DNA of 64,000 nucleotides from Abditibacterium sp. Its GTDB lineage: Bacteria > Armatimonadota > Abditibacteriia > Abditibacteriales > Abditibacteriaceae. Below the pieces are notes generated by a model. It was not told the DNA's origin. It saw only the letters and a program-made list of their open reading frames with translations, and did not search any database. A program made the translations under genes and the position numbers. Location of the stretch: assembly GCA_030448265.1 (NCBI GenBank), contig JAUJNG010000019.1, positions 39,225-103,224 of the forward strand. The letters run 5' to 3'. This document shows, piece after piece, positions 43,234-50,836 of this stretch. Within the stretch, counting starts at the first letter, position 1; the number at the start of each line of letters is the position of its first letter.

Positions 43234-44619
43234 ATGGCACTGGCAAAAGTCGCTAAAAAAACCGAAGACGAATCGCGCGCCGAGATGTTGGAGGCGCTCA
43301 AAAACGTCTCCGAAGAAAAAAATATCCCCGTCGAAACCCTCATCGAGTCCATCGAAGGCGCTCTGGTTTCGGCCTACAAACGCGCGTTTGGCGGAACTGG
43401 CACGGTTCGCATCGCCGCCGATTTCGCCAATAACGAATTTCGCGTTTTCGCGCAGAAACTCGTGGTGCAGCGCGCCATTAACACCAACACCGAAGTTTCG
43501 TGGAAAGAAGCGCGCGAACAAGACCCCAGCGTCAATCTCGGCGACGTGATGGAGCGCGAAGTCACGCCCGCCGGTTTCGGACGCATCGCGGCGCTCACCG
43601 CCAAGCAGGTTTTGATGCAAAAACTGCGCGAGGCGGAGCGCGTGCAGGTGGTCAGCGAATACTCCGACAAACAGGGCCAGCTCTTTCGCGGCGTGGTGCA
43701 GCGCGTCGAGCGCGGCGATGTGATTATGCAGGTCGGCAAGGCCGAGGCGATGCTGCCGCGCAAAGAACAGGCGCAGGGCGAAGCCTATCGCTTTGGCGAA
43801 ACTTATTTCGTTTTCGTGGTCGATGTGCGCCAGGGCTATCGCGGGCCGTCGATTATCGTGTCGCGCACCCATCCAGGCTTGGTGCGCCAGCTCTTCACTC
43901 GCGAAGTGCCGGAAATTTCCGACGGCATCGTCGAACTCAAAGCCGTAGCGCGCGAAGCGGGGCAGCGCTCCAAAATCGCGGTCGCGGCCTCCAATCCCGA
44001 TGTCGATCCGGTCGGCGCCTGCGTCGGGCCGCGCGGGAATCGCGTCGCCAAAGTGGTGGCGGAGTTGGGCAACGAAAAAGTCGATATCGTGCGCTGGCAC
44101 GAAGACCCGATTGTCTACATCACCAACGCGCTTTCTCCGGCGCAGATTTCCAAAGTGATTCTGGTCGAGGAAGAAAGCGGGACGGGAACCGCGACGGTGA
44201 TCGTGGGTGAAGACCAGCAGTCACTGGCGATTGGAAAACAGGGCCAGAACGTGCGATTGGCGGCCAAACTCACCGGCTGGCGCATCGATATTCGGACGGA
44301 AAAGCAGTTCGCCGAAGAACAGGCCAAGAAAATGTTTTCCCAGGGCACTCCGATTCCCGCCGGCAACGTGCGCGAATCGGCGGGCGTTCTGGATCAGCTT
44401 TTCCGCGTCGGCGGCGAGGAAAACGCGATGTCCGAGGCCGTTGCTTCCGACGATTCAGGCGAAGTCGAAACCGATGACGTTTTCGCCTCCGCGACCGAGG
44501 CGGGGAGCGCCGCGCCCCTCGCAGACGTCGAGTTGTTCGCCGTCGATGCTGGGGTGGAGATTCCCGATGATGTCGTTCCCGACCTCACCATTGATGCCGA
44601 GACCGAAAAGGAAGTGTAG
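43234..44619 (+). CDS. nusA: Transcription termination/antitermination factor NusA
   Basis: A 461-residue NusA. The N-terminal RNA polymerase-binding domain ('MLEALKNVSEEKNIPVETLI', 'GALVSAYKRAFGG') is followed by an S1 domain ('GQLFRGVVQRVERGDVIMQV') and two KH domains. The KH signature is 'DPVGACVGPRGNRVAKVVAE' and the second KH block 'LAIGKQGQNVRLAAKLTGWR'. An acidic tail (about residues 400-461, 'DDSGEVETDD') is unlike the C-terminal repeats of E. coli. The ATG at 43234 is chosen from the conserved start. The customary upstream rimP gene is missing. Next is ylxR, after a 115-bp gap holding a large palindrome. Confidence 0.95.
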   Translation: MALAKVAKKTEDESRAEMLEALKNVSEEKNIPVETLIESIEGALVSAYKRAFGGTGTVRIAADFANNEFRVFAQKLVVQRAINTNTEVSWKEAREQDPSVNLGDVMEREVTPAGFGRIAALTAKQVLMQKLREAERVQVVSEYSDKQGQLFRGVVQRVERGDVIMQVGKAEAMLPRKEQAQGEAYRFGETYFVFVVDVRQGYRGPSIIVSRTHPGLVRQLFTREVPEISDGIVELKAVAREAGQRSKIAVAASNPDVDPVGACVGPRGNRVAKVVAELGNEKVDIVRWHEDPIVYITNALSPAQISKVILVEEESGTGTATVIVGEDQQSLAIGKQGQNVRLAAKLTGWRIDIRTEKQFAEEQAKKMFSQGTPIPAGNVRESAGVLDQLFRVGGEENAMSEAVASDDSGEVETDDVFASATEAGSAAPLADVELFAVDAGVEIPDDVVPDLTIDAETEKEV

Positions 44620-44621
44620 TT

Positions 44622-44729
44622 GCAGCGAATAAATTCGCCGCAATGGGGAGCAAAACCTGCCTTCGCAGGTTGCGCGCTCAGTCCGCGAAGGCGGACTTCG
44701 CTTCCCTTTGCGGCGAATTTAGTCGCTGC
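44622..44729. repeat. 30-bp inverted repeat with two inner hairpins (cloverleaf-like), nusA-ylxR gap
   Basis: Outer arms 44622-44651 and 44700-44729 (three mismatches), with two inner palindromes AACCTGCCTTCGCAGGTT and AGTCCGCGAAGGCGGACT. It fills the nusA-ylxR gap and starts 3 bases past the nusA stop. Architecture equals that at 38419-38528, and the outer sequence (GCGAATAAATTCGCCGC) is related to that element's GCGGCGAATGAATTCGC. Confidence 0.9.
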
Positions 44730-44734
44730 GTATT

Positions 44735-44995
44735 ATGTCCAAGTCTCCGCAGCGCACCTGCTGCGCTTGCGGCGCGAAGAAGCCGCCGCGCGAAATGAGG
44801 CGCATCGCCTCACAGCACGGCGCCGAGCCGACCATCGATGAAAACGGCAAGGCGCCAGGACGCGGCGCTTATTTATGTTTCGACGCCCAGTGCGTCGAGA
44901 AAGCTCTGGCGCGAAAAGCGCTCGAACGAGCTTTGAAACTGCAAAATCCGTTGCCCGAAGAGTTTAAAAACCAACTTCGAGCCGCGAATCAATAA
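44735..44995 (+). CDS. ylxR: YlxR/RnpM family RNA-binding protein
   Basis: An 86-residue YlxR protein. Signature blocks are 'RTCCACGAKKPPREMRRI' and 'GRGAYLCFDAQCVEKALAR', the second containing the family's GRGAY. Known homologues bind RNA, and in Firmicutes RnpM modulates RNase P. Location between nusA and infB is the conserved one. Two Cys-Cys/Cys pairs ('TCCACG', 'LCFDAQC') may coordinate a metal. Confidence 0.92.
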   Translation: MSKSPQRTCCACGAKKPPREMRRIASQHGAEPTIDENGKAPGRGAYLCFDAQCVEKALARKALERALKLQNPLPEEFKNQLRAANQ

Positions 44996-44998
44996 ACC

Positions 44999-45027
44999 GG
45001 AAGGGCGAACCTCGCGTTCGCCCTTCC
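44999..45027 (+). terminator. Hairpin between ylxR and infB (weak terminator candidate)
   Basis: Perfect 12-bp stem (44999-45010 and 45016-45027), 5-nt loop, followed by only TTAT. May partially separate infB expression from the upstream genes. Confidence 0.5.
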
Positions 45028-45096
45028 TTATGCCTGAAGCGGCATGGCGCCAATGCGTTATCACATAGCTTCGGGGAACGATGGAGAGTGGTGTGA

Positions 45097-47589
45097 ATGG
45101 CGAAAGTGCGAATTTACGACATAGCGAAAGAACTCGATGTGAGTCCCAAAGAGATTTTGGAGATGCTGACTTCGATTGGCGTGGCCAACAAAGTGGCCTC
45201 GTCGTCGGTGGAAGACACGGCGGCGCGCTCGCTGCGCCAGATGATTGCCAACCGTAACAACCCTCAGCCCGAACCCGAAGAGGCGCCCAAAGAACTTAAA
45301 CCCGTCGCGCCGCAGAAGTTCGAGACCTTCCAGCGCGGCAACTTCCGCGCGCGCCCCAGCGAAGAAAACGGCGGCGAAGCGGCTCCCCAGGCGCCCGCCG
45401 CGACCGAAACGGCCCCGCCGCCTCCGCGCGCGCCCGAACCCCCCGTTGAAACGGCGGCTCCCGCGCCCGTCGCGCCCAAAGCACCCGCGCCCAAAGCGCC
45501 CGCGTCCAAGGGCGATTCCAACGGCGCCGCGCCGCGTCCCCCTGCCCCGCGCCCCGCACCGGCTCAAAACGGCAACGGCAGCGCGCCTCCCGCGCCCAGT
45601 TCCGGCCCCGCCGCGCCTCCGGCGGCTCCCAAACCGCCCATCGACCGTTCCACCATCGTCAACCCGCCGATTGTCAATCCCGTCCCCGCCGGTGGCTTCG
45701 CGATGGGCGCGCGCGACCGTCGCGCCATGAAAACCGGTCGCTATCGCGGCGGCGGCGGGCGCGGCGACCGCGACAACGGCCCGCGCTTTGGCGACAAAGA
45801 TTTCCGCGTTCAGGAAGAAGGCGGCAAAACCGCGCAGGGCGACAACAAAATCGTGCTGAGCGGCCCCATCACCGTCACCGAACTCGCCGTCAAAGTCAAA
45901 AAGCCGGTCAACGAACTCGTCAAAGCGCTCTTTGCGATGAGCATCATGCGCTCGGCGAACCAGGCGCTCGAAGTCGATGTCGCCTCGTCCCTCGCGGCGC
46001 GCTACGGCTACGCGGTCGAAAAAGAACTTAACCGCGCCGAAGCCAACGTCATCGAAGACGAAAGCGGCGGCGAATTGGTGACGGTTCCGCCCGTGGTGAC
46101 CATCATGGGGCACGTCGATCACGGCAAAACCTCGCTTCTCGACAAAATCCGCTCTGCCAACGTCCAAAGCCGCGAAGCCGGCGGCATCACGCAGCGCATC
46201 GGCGCCTACGAAACGATGCACAACGGCGAACGCATCGTCTTTCTCGACACGCCAGGCCACGAAGCCTTCACCCGCATGCGCGCGCGCGGCGCCCACGTCA
46301 CCGACATCGCCATTCTGGTGGTCGCCGCCGACGACGGCGTGATGCCCCAGACCCGCGAGGCCATCGACCACGCGCGCGCCGCCAAAGTGCCCATCATCGT
46401 GGCGATGAACAAAATGGATCGCGCCGAAGCCGACCCCGACCGCGTTCTGGGCCAGCTCGCCGAAGCCGGACTCATCCCCGAATCGTATGGCGGCGACATC
46501 ACCGTCGTGCCGGTTTCGGCCAAAAGCGGCGAGGGCGTCACGGATTTGCTCGACATCATCCTGCTCGTCGCCGAAATCCAGGAACTGCGCGCCAATCCCA
46601 CAGGCCCCGCCACCGGAACCGTCATCGAAGCGCGTCAGGACACCCAGCGCGGGCCGGTTGCGACGGTGCTTTTGCACCGCGGCACGCTCAAAACCGGTTC
46701 CCATGTCGTTGTGGGCGACGTTTATGGCCGCGTGCGCGCCATGCTCGACTACAACGGCAAACCTCTGCGCGAAGCCGGCCCCAAAACGCCGGTTTTCATC
46801 ACTGGACTCTCCGCCGTGCCGCACACCTCGGACACACTGCGCGCCGTCGTTGGCGCGCGCGAGGCGCGCGAACAGGCCGAGGCGTTTCGCGCCGAGTCGA
46901 ACGAGGGCCGTCAGATCGGTCAGGCGCGCAGTCTCAACGACATGATGGCCGCGATTCAGCAGGGCGGCATCAAGGAACTCAACCTCATCGTCAAAGCCGA
47001 CGGTCAGGGCAGCGTTGAAGCGCTCTGCGCCTCTCTCGAAAAGCTGGCGCACGCCGAAGTGCGGGTTCGCATCATCGCGCGCGGCGTGGGCGGGGTTTCC
47101 GAAAGCGATGTCATGCTCGCCTCGGCGTCCGAGGCCATCCTTGTGGCGTTCAGCGTCGCGGTCGATAACGCGGCGCTCATGCTCGCCCAGCGCGAAAAGG
47201 TCGAAATCCGCCAATACAGCGTGATTTACGCCGCGATTGACGAAGTCAAAATCGCGCTCGAAGGCTTGCTGACGCCCATTTTCAACGAAAAATACATGGG
47301 TCAGGCCGAAGTTCGCAGCACCTTCAAAAGCACCAAAGCCGGTGTCATCGCGGGCTGCTATGTGAGTGACGGAAAAATTCTCGCGGGTTCGATCATGCGC
47401 GTCCAACGCAACAAAAAGCAGATTTTCGAAGGCAAAGTCGATTCTCTGCGCCACTACAAAGAGGAAGTCAAGGAGATGGTGGCGAGTCAGGAGTGCGGCA
47501 TTTCCTCGACGCGCTTCAACGATTTCCAGGAAGGCGACGTGATTCAGTCGTTCATCAAGGAGCAGATCAAGCGGAGCATCGACGACTAA
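45097..47589 (+). CDS. infB: Translation initiation factor IF-2
   Basis: An 830-residue IF-2. The N-terminal IF2_N domain ('[20 protein letters not shown]') is followed by a long Pro/Ala/Gly-rich, low-complexity linker (about residues 50-240). The G domain is intact: G1 '[14 protein letters not shown]', G3 '[12 protein letters not shown]', G4 'NKMD', then the C-terminal domains ending '[13 protein letters not shown]'. It recruits initiator tRNA to the small subunit. The infB start lies about 100 bp after ylxR and has GGAG about 10 nt before the ATG. rbfA and truB, often next, are absent. Confidence 0.96.
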   Translation: MAKVRIYDIAKELDVSPKEILEMLTSIGVANKVASSSVEDTAARSLRQMIANRNNPQPEPEEAPKELKPVAPQKFETFQRGNFRARPSEENGGEAAPQAPAATETAPPPPRAPEPPVETAAPAPVAPKAPAPKAPASKGDSNGAAPRPPAPRPAPAQNGNGSAPPAPSSGPAAPPAAPKPPIDRSTIVNPPIVNPVPAGGFAMGARDRRAMKTGRYRGGGGRGDRDNGPRFGDKDFRVQEEGGKTAQGDNKIVLSGPITVTELAVKVKKPVNELVKALFAMSIMRSANQALEVDVASSLAARYGYAVEKELNRAEANVIEDESGGELVTVPPVVTIMGHVDHGKTSLLDKIRSANVQSREAGGITQRIGAYETMHNGERIVFLDTPGHEAFTRMRARGAHVTDIAILVVAADDGVMPQTREAIDHARAAKVPIIVAMNKMDRAEADPDRVLGQLAEAGLIPESYGGDITVVPVSAKSGEGVTDLLDIILLVAEIQELRANPTGPATGTVIEARQDTQRGPVATVLLHRGTLKTGSHVVVGDVYGRVRAMLDYNGKPLREAGPKTPVFITGLSAVPHTSDTLRAVVGAREAREQAEAFRAESNEGRQIGQARSLNDMMAAIQQGGIKELNLIVKADGQGSVEALCASLEKLAHAEVRVRIIARGVGGVSESDVMLASASEAILVAFSVAVDNAALMLAQREKVEIRQYSVIYAAIDEVKIALEGLLTPIFNEKYMGQAEVRSTFKSTKAGVIAGCYVSDGKILAGSIMRVQRNKKQIFEGKVDSLRHYKEEVKEMVASQECGISSTRFNDFQEGDVIQSFIKEQIKRSIDD

Positions 47590-47613
47590 GGGATGTCTCC
47601 TTTCAACCGAAGT

Positions 47614-47647
47614 GGCGCGCGTTTCTTCCGAGAGACGCGCGCCGTTT
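47614..47647 (+). terminator. Terminator of the nusA-infB operon
   Basis: 12-bp stem (47614-47625 and 47632-47643, one mismatch) with a 6-nt loop, then GTTTT. About 25 bp after the infB stop. Confidence 0.75.
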
Positions 47648-47697
47648 TGCGCGTCGGGAGCGAATTTGTTTCGTTTTTCTGAGGCAGGAGGTGCGAC

Positions 47698-47841
47698 GGC
47701 TGGCCCCTCCCCGTCCCTCCCCACAAGTGGAGAGGGGGTCGTGCGCCAAATCGCTCCATTTCACCCAAAGTTCGAGCGAGAACCTGCAAATTCACGCACG
47801 ACCCCCTCTCCATTGTGGGGAGGGACGGGGAGGGGCCAGCC
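47698..47841. repeat. 47-48-bp inverted repeat with one bulge
   Basis: Arms 47698-47745 and 47795-47841, complementary except for a single extra G in the left arm; the 49-nt loop holds no gene. A partial arm copy (GGCCCCTCCC...CCTCCCCACAAG type) lies at 48455-48482. It sits in the 350-bp infB-DMT gap, which otherwise holds only the infB terminator. Confidence 0.92.
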
Positions 47842-47939
47842 GACAGCTTTCCTGCCACGCACATCGCGCCTCTGCCAGTTGAAGAAAGCGCGCTGACTAC
47901 GGCAGAAACCGACTTACACGCCTTTTTCAAGAAAATCCC

Positions 47940-48374
47940 ATGATATATTTCGTTCTGGCGCTCCTGATGGGCGCAATTCCTCCGTTTCAATCGGCCATCA
48001 ACGCGACATTGCGCGAACCGCTCGGCCATCCGATCTGGGCCGCGCTCGGCAATTTTGCTGTGGGCACGAGCGCGCTGGCGATTTACGCTGTTGTCGCGCG
48101 TCTGCCGCTCCCCACGACGAATTTGGGCGACATCGCCGCGTGGAAGTGGTCGGGCGGCGTGACGGGCGCGGTTTTTGTCACGCTGGCGGTCGTGCTCACG
48201 CCGCGCCTCGGCCCCGCGCTCACCTTCGCGCTGATTATTTTCGGTCAACTGGGCGCGTCGTTGCTGCTCGATCACTTCGGCTGGCTGGGCGTGCCGCAGC
48301 ACCCCGTGAACGCGCCGCGCATCGCGGGCGTGGCGCTGATGATGATGGGGGTCTGGCTGATCCAAAAGTTTTGA
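47940..48374 (+). CDS. DMT-superfamily (YdcZ/DUF606-like) membrane protein
   Basis: A 144-residue protein with about five hydrophobic helices. The start 'MIYFVLALLMGAIPPFQSAI' and 'NATLREPLGHPIWAALGNFA' match the YdcZ/DUF606 group (half-size drug/metabolite transporter-like). The last helix contains 'GVALMMMGVWLIQKF'. Members are thought to act as dimers of this four-to-five-helix unit; substrate unknown. Isolated gene. Confidence 0.78.
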   Translation: MIYFVLALLMGAIPPFQSAINATLREPLGHPIWAALGNFAVGTSALAIYAVVARLPLPTTNLGDIAAWKWSGGVTGAVFVTLAVVLTPRLGPALTFALIIFGQLGASLLLDHFGWLGVPQHPVNAPRIAGVALMMMGVWLIQKF

Positions 48375-48454
48375 ATTCGCGCATCTTGGGGCGCGATGGG
48401 GCGTTCTAAGATGGTGGCGTCGCAAGTGTCGGCTTCATGCGTGAGTTGCAGGTT

Positions 48455-48503
48455 TGGCCCCTCCCTAACCCTCCCCACAAGTCGGGTGCCCTCTGGGCGT
48501 GGG
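48455..48503. repeat. Chimeric partial copy of two palindrome arms
   Basis: 48455-48482 resembles the left arm of 47698-47745; it runs straight into 48483-48503, an exact reverse complement of 26562-26582. No second arm is present here, so this is a fused half of two elements. Confidence 0.7.
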
Positions 48504-48576
48504 AACCGCACTCGCATAGTAAGCCCCGTCCCACACCAACCTCTGCTGAATCCAAATCACCCTGCTTTCCTCCGTT

Positions 48577-50409
48577 ATGTCTCGTTTTTCTCATTTCGCG
48601 CTCGCGGGCGCTCTTTTTCTGACTCTGGCGCCCGTCGAAGCCCAAATCGCGGCGTCCACTGCAAGTTTCAGCGCGCCGCAACGCGTTCTGGGGCCGTCGG
48701 GCGTGCGCCGCGAGGCCGGAAGCTGGCTCTTCAACGACTCGATTTTCGTCGCCGAAGGCCCCAACGCGGCGTTTCCCAATGCGCCACTCTTCCTCGCCGA
48801 CCTGCGGCGCGACCGCAAGGCCAGACTGCCGCTTTTCAGGGCGACACCGACGCGGGGCGCGCTCAATTTCGCGACGCTGCCCCTGCCGACTCTGCGCGAA
48901 ATCACTGCTCCCGACTTCAATTTCGCCGCGCTTCAGGCGCGTCTGACGGCGCAAATCGGCGCCGCGAGTCGCAGCGGAAGTTTTTACGCGGGCTGGTCAT
49001 TGCCGACGACCGTCGAGGCTCGCGCCGCGCTGTCCAGAGAAGCCGTCGCGCCGGCGATCAAGCGTTTGCGCGCAGTTTTGGATGCCGTCGCGCCGACTTC
49101 GGCGCTGATTCTGGAAGTTCACATCGGCAGCGACCCGCTCGGCGCCGCCGCCGACATTGATGCGGCGGCGCCTTCCAGTGATGCGGTGGTTTTGCGCGCC
49201 GGTGCGCTCGATGCGGGCGATTTATGGGCGCTCAAAATGGCGCGCCGCGTCGCCGAAGAGCAAAAAGATTACGATTTGCCGATTTTCGTCGCGCCGACTG
49301 CGCCCGATGCATCGCCGCAAACGCCCGCCGCCTGGGAAGCGCGCCTCGCCGAGTTCTGGATGGGCGGCGCGACCGGATTTTTGTTGCCCGACGCTCTGGT
49401 GCCGTCGTGGGAAGCGAGCGTGCGGCGCAATGCCGGATTGTTCACCGGCGCGGTGACGCTCGAAGATGCGGCGATTTTGCCGTCGCGCAACCCGAAAACG
49501 GTGCAAATTGCCTCCGTTTTGCGCGGCGTGGGACGGATTCCTCTCGTGGGACGCCTCGCCGACGAGAAGGAGAATCGCGGCGAGTCCCTCTTCGCCGTGA
49601 TAGACGAGGGCACGACCCTGCAAACGCTGGAGGGCATTGAAAAAGCGGCGCGCGCCGGAGCCTCGATCTACCTCGAAGGCGTGCCGAATGGGCAAAACAA
49701 GGCGCTCGTGAACAAACTGGCTGCGATGACCAGCACTTCGATTGAGGTCTTGCCCGCGCCCAAGAATGACATTCTCACTCTGGACGATTTGTGGCTCTTC
49801 GGCACGGCGCGCGGGCGCGAATTTGGTGTTGTGCAGCGCGTGAAATGGACGCCGAAAACCAGTCTGGCGGCGCAAACGCGCGTCAAAAAAGGCGAAGCGT
49901 CGCCGTTTCCCTCATCCGCCGCAAAGCTCACGGGTGATGCCAACGGGCTGTTGCTGGCGCCGCTCGGAAAGGGCCAGATTTTGTGGCTGGCGCACACGCC
50001 CACCGGCTCGAATGCCGATGAAATCGCGCGCCGCTCTTTCTATGCGGCGATTGCGGGCAATTTGCAGACATCGCTGGCGAAGTGGAAATGGGCATCGGTC
50101 GAGGATGAAACGCGCGGCGCCGGTTCACTGCGCGTCGCGCTGCGCGCTTCGAAGACGGGCACGCCCATCGTGGCGGTCTTCAACGAGGGCGACAGCGCCG
50201 CGGGCATCGCGCTTTCGACGCGCAGCGATGCGCCGGTCGCGCTCGAACTGGGGACAGAACGGGAAATCGCCGCGACGGTGGTGGGCTATACCTCAACTAT
50301 CGACGTGCAGATTCCGGCGCGCGGCTGGCGCTGGTTCGCGTTCGGGAAAACCCGCGCGGCGCTCGATAAGGAACGGTTGGCGCCGCGCCCCAAGGCCCGA
50401 AATAGGTGA
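48577..50409 (+). CDS. Large secreted protein of unknown function
   Basis: A 610-residue protein with a signal peptide ('HFALAGALFLTLAPVEAQIA'). The mature protein starts with beta-like segments and a stretch 'SDAVVLRAGALDAGDLWALK'. Later regions such as 'GVGRIPLVGRLADEKENRGE' and 'ENGQ/NKALVNKLAAMTSTSI'-like stretches suggest a trimeric glutamine amidotransferase-like fold seen in glycosidase accessory domains, and the end 'IDVQIPARGWRWFAFG' looks like a C-terminal beta-sandwich. I do not recognise a family, and no active-site motif is clear. Probably a periplasmic or outer-surface sugar-related protein. Confidence 0.75.
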   Translation: MSRFSHFALAGALFLTLAPVEAQIAASTASFSAPQRVLGPSGVRREAGSWLFNDSIFVAEGPNAAFPNAPLFLADLRRDRKARLPLFRATPTRGALNFATLPLPTLREITAPDFNFAALQARLTAQIGAASRSGSFYAGWSLPTTVEARAALSREAVAPAIKRLRAVLDAVAPTSALILEVHIGSDPLGAAADIDAAAPSSDAVVLRAGALDAGDLWALKMARRVAEEQKDYDLPIFVAPTAPDASPQTPAAWEARLAEFWMGGATGFLLPDALVPSWEASVRRNAGLFTGAVTLEDAAILPSRNPKTVQIASVLRGVGRIPLVGRLADEKENRGESLFAVIDEGTTLQTLEGIEKAARAGASIYLEGVPNGQNKALVNKLAAMTSTSIEVLPAPKNDILTLDDLWLFGTARGREFGVVQRVKWTPKTSLAAQTRVKKGEASPFPSSAAKLTGDANGLLLAPLGKGQILWLAHTPTGSNADEIARRSFYAAIAGNLQTSLAKWKWASVEDETRGAGSLRVALRASKTGTPIVAVFNEGDSAAGIALSTRSDAPVALELGTEREIAATVVGYTSTIDVQIPARGWRWFAFGKTRAALDKERLAPRPKARNR

Positions 50410-50446
50410 CGACATTGTGCCGGTGAGCGGGCGCGTTAGGTGATTC

Positions 50447-50515
50447 AAGCGGGACTTACGTCCTCTTCCAATCGGTTGCTTGAAACTCGATTGGAAGAGG
50501 ACGTAAGTCCCGCTT
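50447..50515. repeat. Perfect 28-bp inverted repeat, CCTCTTCCAATC family (copy 2)
   Basis: Arms 50447-50474 and 50488-50515, 13-nt loop. The arm reads AAGCGGGACTTACGTCCTCT and ends TTCCAATCG, related to 34719-34778 and 61904-61973. It separates a plus-strand gene from the pilus cluster. Confidence 0.92.
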
Positions 50516-50545
50516 TCGCAAAACTAAAAATATGGCTCTCGAAAC

Positions 50546-50713
50546 TCAAACGTGGGCGGCGGGAGAGGCGTTAATCATCACGACGGCGACAAACGTCGAA
50601 CCTAAAAACGCGGCGAGAATCATCAATAAAACCGCCACAAGCAGCACCTGCCCACGCCGTCGAGCGGCGTGGCGGGGGCGGCGCGGTGGCGCATAACCGG
50701 TGGAAATGTTCAT
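50546..50713 (-). CDS. Mini PilX-like protein (truncated paralogue)
   Basis: 55 residues from the ATG at 50713. Residues 17-49 ('RRGQVLLVAVLLMILAAFLG') are strongly similar to the N-terminal membrane segment of the 1329-residue protein just upstream in the cluster ('RRGQALLLAVLIMIFAALLS'). A stop follows soon after the membrane helix. It may be a remnant of a duplication or a real small pilus-associated membrane protein. It lies beyond the terminator that follows the large gene. Confidence 0.5.
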   Translation of the reverse strand: MNISTGYAPPRRPRHAARRRGQVLLVAVLLMILAAFLGSTFVAVVMINASPAAHV

Positions 50714-50783
50714 GAGGTGAATGGAGTCGGGCGTGAATAAAGGCAGTGGTTCCGGCTCCCAATCTGACCCCCATAAATGCACA

Positions 50784-50815
50784 AAAATGGCCCCGACAAT
50801 TGTCGGGGCCATTTT
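50784..50815 (-). terminator. Terminator of the pilin gene run
   Basis: A perfect 32-bp palindrome (16-bp arms, no loop gap) with a T-rich tail (TTTTTGTG) on the minus strand, just past the stop of the 1329-residue gene. Confidence 0.85.
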
Positions 50816-50836
50816 GGGTTGGAGAAGCGTTGCCGT

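Noticed and set aside
45061..47724. Long minus-strand open frame across infB
   Set aside because: It is the antisense shadow of IF-2, Gly/Arg/His/Phe-rich without domain motifs.
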